Position numbers and translations under genes: made by a program. This document shows, one piece after another, positions 59,108 to 64,000 of a DNA stretch of 64,000 nt. The stretch's first letter is position 1. Every line of letters starts with the position of its first letter. Location of the stretch: the NCBI GenBank assembly GCA_026874595.1, contig CM049313.1:43368659-43432658 (forward strand). The letters are read 5' to 3'. The DNA is from Sipunculus nudus. Lineage: Eukaryota > Annelida > Sipuncula > Golfingiida > Sipunculidae. The notes beneath the pieces were generated by a model. That model was given only the letters and a program-made list of their open reading frames with translations, did not search any database and was not told the DNA's origin.

Positions 59108-62100
59108 CTACTTCATTCTTTCCTCTTCACAATCACCACACCGCCATTTTCACTGAATTCACCGATGAATTGTCATATATATATTTTTTTCAACTAAAAT
59201 AAACATTTTAATCAAAAGATTCCCACGCCTGAAACCATGAAAAATCGATGCATGTATATACAATTTTTTTTACCTTGCCATTTTTATTCCATTAAAACAT
59301 CCGCTTTCCTAGACGAGGCCGGCGTTTCCCGCTCCCAAATTGCGTTTTAACTGTGGGATCACCGTGGATGATATTGAGCACTATTATTAACATTTACAAT
59401 CTTATTCTTTACAATCATCATCAAATAATCATCTGCGTGGCTGGGTTCCACGGCCATCAACTATTCTGATTGAACTTAAGTGTTTCACTAATTGGACAAA
59501 CCGGCCGGGCCCGTTAGATAAGAATCGACTCCAGTACTGACACGAGTAAGACAGCTCGGCCCGACTCCCGTCTCGGCCTCTGGGACACAAACTTTCAATT
59601 ATGTAATTATAGCAAGACACGGACCGAATAAGAAGCATTTCCGCCAGAAACCCAGTCCTAACCCCCGGTATCATTTCTATATCCATGGGAATATTTCTAG
59701 ACTCGGTTGCCATGGATACATTTCAATTTCAAGAGATAATTAGATATAGACTTGGCCCGACAGTCATGATTGATTTCCAAGACCCAGTACTCGACGCAAC
59801 ATTCATCAAACCAGCATTAGTGAGCAAGCCGACGGTTCTTGTTATGAGCCTTGGTCTTCGGACAGGTTTCCTGTCGATTCCAGTTTCAGTTATTGTATTC
59901 CACGCTAATCTGATGTGGCTGTCTGGAAAATGAGGATCGCCGAAAAGAATAGGAACAGCAGGTCATTAATTCTAATGAGATTACTCAATATGCTCCGCGG
60001 TCCCCCTCCCGGCTACGTTTCTGTACAGTCGTCCTAGCCTAGGGAAACCTGCAGGCGGGCGTGTGAGGGAGCCTGGCTAATTTGTCAGACTGTGCAATTT
60101 AATAGAGACCTAAACGCGCGCCCATTCCCACTGGGGAGGTTCGAGTCGGCCAAGTGTCTCCTTACGCTCAATGCTTTATCAGAATGCTGGACAGCCCCAC
60201 CATTATGCAGACGCAGTTCTTGAAACGAGTCCGAACTGATGAGGAAAGTGCAAGGATAATAGGAAGAAGGTGAAGGAGAAAAAAACACGAAAAAGCAGGA
60301 AGACAAAAAATAAAAGAAAAAAAAACTCGCCCGGCTGAAAAAGGCAGACCTGAAAATAGTTCTGCTTTCGTGCGTCTCTGAGACACGAAACTTAGCAATT
60401 CAAGACTCAATGTTTTTCAGTATGCCTTTGCACAGAGCAGTCACATGCATACATAAGTGCAATAGAATATCTTTAATTGCTTTTTTTGTTATTTAATTTT
60501 TTTTACTCAGGTTAATGCATGTTTCGTTTAGATCAAATTATACTAGTATTCTCTCAGTACAGAAATAGCAATGTTGTAGATCAACACTCTATTACTAAAA
60601 GCAATTCAATTTTAAAAAAATTATAAATTTGATTGATAGGGTGGCCTCGTGCGGGTTTTCAATATACAGGAAGTCGTAACTAATTTCCGTCCACATATAT
60701 CATAAATTATTCTTGGCGTAATCTCCGGATGGTGCGTGTGACCGGCGTACACGTTACGATGAAGTGTAGTTTTTCTATTGATCGCAGCCAGAAATTGGGC
60801 TCTGTAGCGACTTTATCTTATCACACAGCCTGCCTATTTCTTACTGAACATCAGGCTAGGCATTAGGCTGCTTTTATGACGGATGCTGAGGAGCGTGAAC
60901 CCGGTTATATAGCCTGTCACACACAATGGAACACTCATTTTGAGCCGCCTTTATTGTAAAATAAATTGCCCGCACCAGATGATAAACAGTTGAACTCCCG
61001 CGGGGTCACCTGACCTCTCCAATGAGATCTCGCGAGCTCACGCACAGTCACGAATCTTCTGATGGTATTTTTAGTGGCGGTTTACTGATAAAGCCAACAT
61101 GGGTATGGAAATACAATAAGATACAATTGCTAGCCTGCATTTACTTTTTATTTTATGGATGGTTTTGTGAAATCGCTGAACTAGAACAGAGTCCCGTTAT
61201 CAGTCATCTACGAGACAGCAATGTTTTACAGCCCTTGTTCGTCTGCTGGGTTACCCAAGGTGTCACGTGATACGTATACCGTTATTCCTTACCAGAGGAA
61301 TAGAAATCCTGCGACATCAATTTTTATAAATTTTATGAAGGAATTTTTATGATCTTGCAATTTTTTTATTGATTTAGCAGTTAAGCATATATCATGTACG
61401 TGAAAATATGCAACTTTAGGCAACTATATATAAGGAATAGGTATATATATACAAACACTTGTGGCGTAACCTTTTTGAACAGGCCGGGTAATTTTGCCTC
61501 TGTTTCATCCTTATGTCAGCGCTTTGTTGTGTTCATAACTGAAATGACGGAGCCCGGGTCCCCCCCCCCCCCCCCCCCCTGTGTAATTCTCTGCCTTGCA
61601 CCAAGGCAAGGAATTTCAAGTTTGACCTAACATACTTAAACAGCTTGTTTCTTGTATATCGGGTAACATTTAAAAGGACGCCCTGTGCATATTTCGTATT
61701 TACTGCGTCCCAAAAGCTAGGAGGGGCCAATAATAACGTCCCATCCAGGACAGCGACATCTAGCGGGGAAATTATTTGAACTACATTCTTTTTTAACTTT
61801 TGATTGCAAGAGGAACAGGAAACAGGAGACAAAGAGATGTATAAACATGTCATAGATATTTAATAATTTCAAGTGTACCTTATACAATTAATCGGAACTT
61901 ATTTCGATAAAAAAATATTATGCAAACCAAATCTAATAACAATTTCCTTTGGTTTTCTGATACTGGTTTACTGGCAGAGAAAGGCTGCAAGTCAAGTTAT
62001 TTTCGAAGGTCCCAGCCGACCTCCTCCCAAATTCTTCTTTTTTTTCCGTTTGTAACCTTGTAATCTGATTTTTGTCTCTCGTTTCAGATTCAGGTCACCT

Positions 62101-63202
62101 AAATTGTAACGCTACAAGCCCTTTAACCAATAATTCACGACTGAAAAGATGTCCCTTGTATTCGGGGCGCGGAAGTTCTCAACTCGCTAAGCATTAAGCC
62201 CCCCCAGGATTCCAATTCACGCCGATCAGTATTCAATATACGCAACATGTCTATACAAGTTTTCAAGTCAGGACAACCTTGTATAGTCGGTATTCAAATC
62301 ATAAACGGACCACAATGACTGAGAGAAATCACTTTTCATGTTGCCACCGGAGTCCTTTGTATCGGGGGCATGCGAGTCTCTTCCCCGGTCGACGTCACGT
62401 CCTTGGGGACGCAGCGGAACAGCCGACTGACAAGCTCATGGGAGGCTGCGATAACGCGGTGGGGAGGGTGGGCATTGCAATTGATTGACGCTGCAGGGTA
62501 TTGCGCATGGATGAGTGTTTTTCAATGGGAATTTGTTCACCAGGTGTATGGTGAATAGCCATGGCGCCCGGCTAAAATGACTAAATTGTTACCTCGCGGA
62601 ATGTCATGCTGAATTTGAGCTTTATTTATTTGGGGCGTGTTCAGTGAACCGCAAGTCCTAGAGGGTTGTTCGACTTGAGTGCATTTTATTTGCTCCCTGT
62701 TCTAATGAGCGCAGTTGAGTGCCGCAGGGCTTGTTTTAGCGCCTCAGGAAGAAATCGGGCGTGGTCAGCGTAATGTAGGGTGGAGTTCATTTGCAAGCTA
62801 GTATCCTATTGGTCAGTATACATTGTTCGTTTCAAGCGTGTCTCTTAGACAGATTGACAGGCACATCACTCAGTGCATGAGACCTTGCATTATGCCATTG
62901 GTCACTTCATAGGGAAAAGGCGGCTCACAGGGAGCAGGAGTTTAACCTTTCTTTTACCCACCAGTGCCTCCGCCTAGAACTATGATGCTGGAGTAATAAG
63001 ATATGCTTTATTTACTTTCAAGTCAGGAAGCACCACGACATCTGTTGTGTAAATATAATAACCCCCGTGCAGTCAGCCGAAGAGATACCTCGGAAGGAAG
63101 ATAGTACATGATGTGTTGACACTAAAGTAACAGGCTAAATATGGTGTAGAAAAATGGTTCATCAGTTACGCCCTTGTACCGGACTGACCGTATAAATAAG
63201 TG

Positions 63203-63254
<52 letters not shown>

Positions 63255-64000
63255 GCACTACCGGTGAGAATTAGCAGTATTTTCGGTGTCTATCCAGTAT
63301 ATACTCCTTGTTTCCATATTAGAGCTGTTTCCACAACCTATATTTATACACTGGAATGTGGTTCTTTAAATCAGGGTTAAACCTCAGTTATATACCATAC
63401 ACCATCGAAGTATACACGGAGAACTACTGGCCAGCGTGATATACATTTACAACAGATGATATGACTTGCTGAAACTCCAAACCTCAACAGAAAGTAAAAC
63501 AGAATCCATGTGCACGAAGCTCCAAATTAAACAACATTGTAATTCAATGAGTATTTATCTAAACAGAATGAAAACAGAATTAAGACGTCTTTAGAAAGCC
63601 TAAAAATGTACTACCAGCGTTCATCCGTTTTCATCATTTCTGTACAATAGTGAATCTGATTATGTTTATATGTATATATATATTTTCAATTACGTATAGA
63701 CGCCCTGAGATCCATAGATGTGTCATTTACAGATTGCCATATATATATACGATTACCGACGATTTACCGTCATCCTAATTCAGAAGACAACGCCATGTGT
63801 ATTAGGTTGTACAAACCAAAGAAAAAAATATCATTTGAAGTTTGCCATTATCAGAGTTATATATATATGCATTTTCTTCCCGAAAATATGGTTTGATGAT
63901 GTGCAAGTCAGGCAATAAATGCACACATCGTGTTGTTTTCAGTCAGTTGACTCATGTCTCCGAATCTATCTCCAAATAATTTTAAGGCAAGCGCTGCTGG
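59108..64000. other. Gene-less region with denser, CpG-richer blocks
   Basis: No exon with recognisable similarity on either strand. About 59280-60130 and 60980-62760 are visibly richer in GC and CpG than the groucho introns. They contain an inverted pair TATCCATGG/CCATGGATA with GTTGCCATGGATAC (59680-59718), a GGGTCACCTGACCT inverted half-site pair (61005-61018), a CTCGCGAG palindrome (61028-61035) and GACGTCACG (62391). Homopolymer and dinucleotide runs include 20 C at 61560-61579 and (CT)n at 63206-63252. This could be upstream control DNA of a gene beyond the window. Confidence 0.5.

Noticed and set aside
61560-61579. Runs of C or G (61560, 30170, 55649, 6835) as special structures
   Set aside because: Simple homopolymers; their lengths may include sequencing error. 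No flanking G-quadruplex pattern.
63191-63252. TATAAATAAG followed by (CT)n as a core promoter
   Set aside because: The dinucleotide run sits where initiation would occur and no exon follows within the window.

Overview
This window is animal genomic DNA, AT-rich, with long introns. It is dominated by one multi-exon gene on the + strand: the transcriptional corepressor Groucho/TLE. The likely source is a mollusc, probably a bivalve. Two things suggest this: a long intronic repeat that opens with an AGCTCAGCTGA-like end and a (GTCC)n tract, a style of element I know from bivalve genomes, and a WD40 domain nearly identical to other bilaterian Groucho proteins. The species cannot be fixed from the sequence alone.

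Layout. From 1 to 49485 runs groucho/TLE without its first exon: the Met-containing exon lies upstream of the window. I joined 22 exons by splice sites, phase and protein similarity. They form one uninterrupted frame of 2169 nt, or 722 residues plus the stop. The domain order is Q tetramerisation (exons at 245-18721), GP (20594-23930), CcN with NLS and CK2-type acidic site (36630-37352), SP (37810-40426) and WD40 propeller (40749-49485). Two introns are very large, 11.6 kb (3660-15284) and 12.7 kb (23931-36629). They hold tandem repeats, MITE-like elements and several denser islands that look like regulatory DNA. The 3' UTR probably runs from 49486 to about 52340, with a miR-2 family seed match near its start and AATAAA signals at 49735 and 52312.

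From about 52340 to 64000 I find no host gene. There is a degraded LINE reverse transcriptase (about 55990-56530), a palindromic E-box/forkhead cluster (55911), a GC-rich inverted-repeat block (56835-57040), a 40-bp minisatellite whose units carry CRE-like TTACGTCA (57741-58190), a CACC-rich tandem array (58190-58660) and a terminal-inverted-repeat element (58681-59107) with a second, older copy inside a groucho intron (46110-46535).

Main discovery. WD40 blade 2 is encoded twice in tandem, at 42862-42963 and 43482-43583. Both copies are exactly 102 nt, phase 0 at both ends, have good donors and encode a full 34-residue blade segment, yet share only about half their residues. Including both would insert an extra blade segment in a strictly seven-bladed propeller, so these are best read as mutually exclusive exons. 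That would give two Groucho proteins that keep the residues lining the WRPW/eh1 peptide pocket but differ in the surrounding surface. I do not know of such a switch being described for Groucho/TLE.
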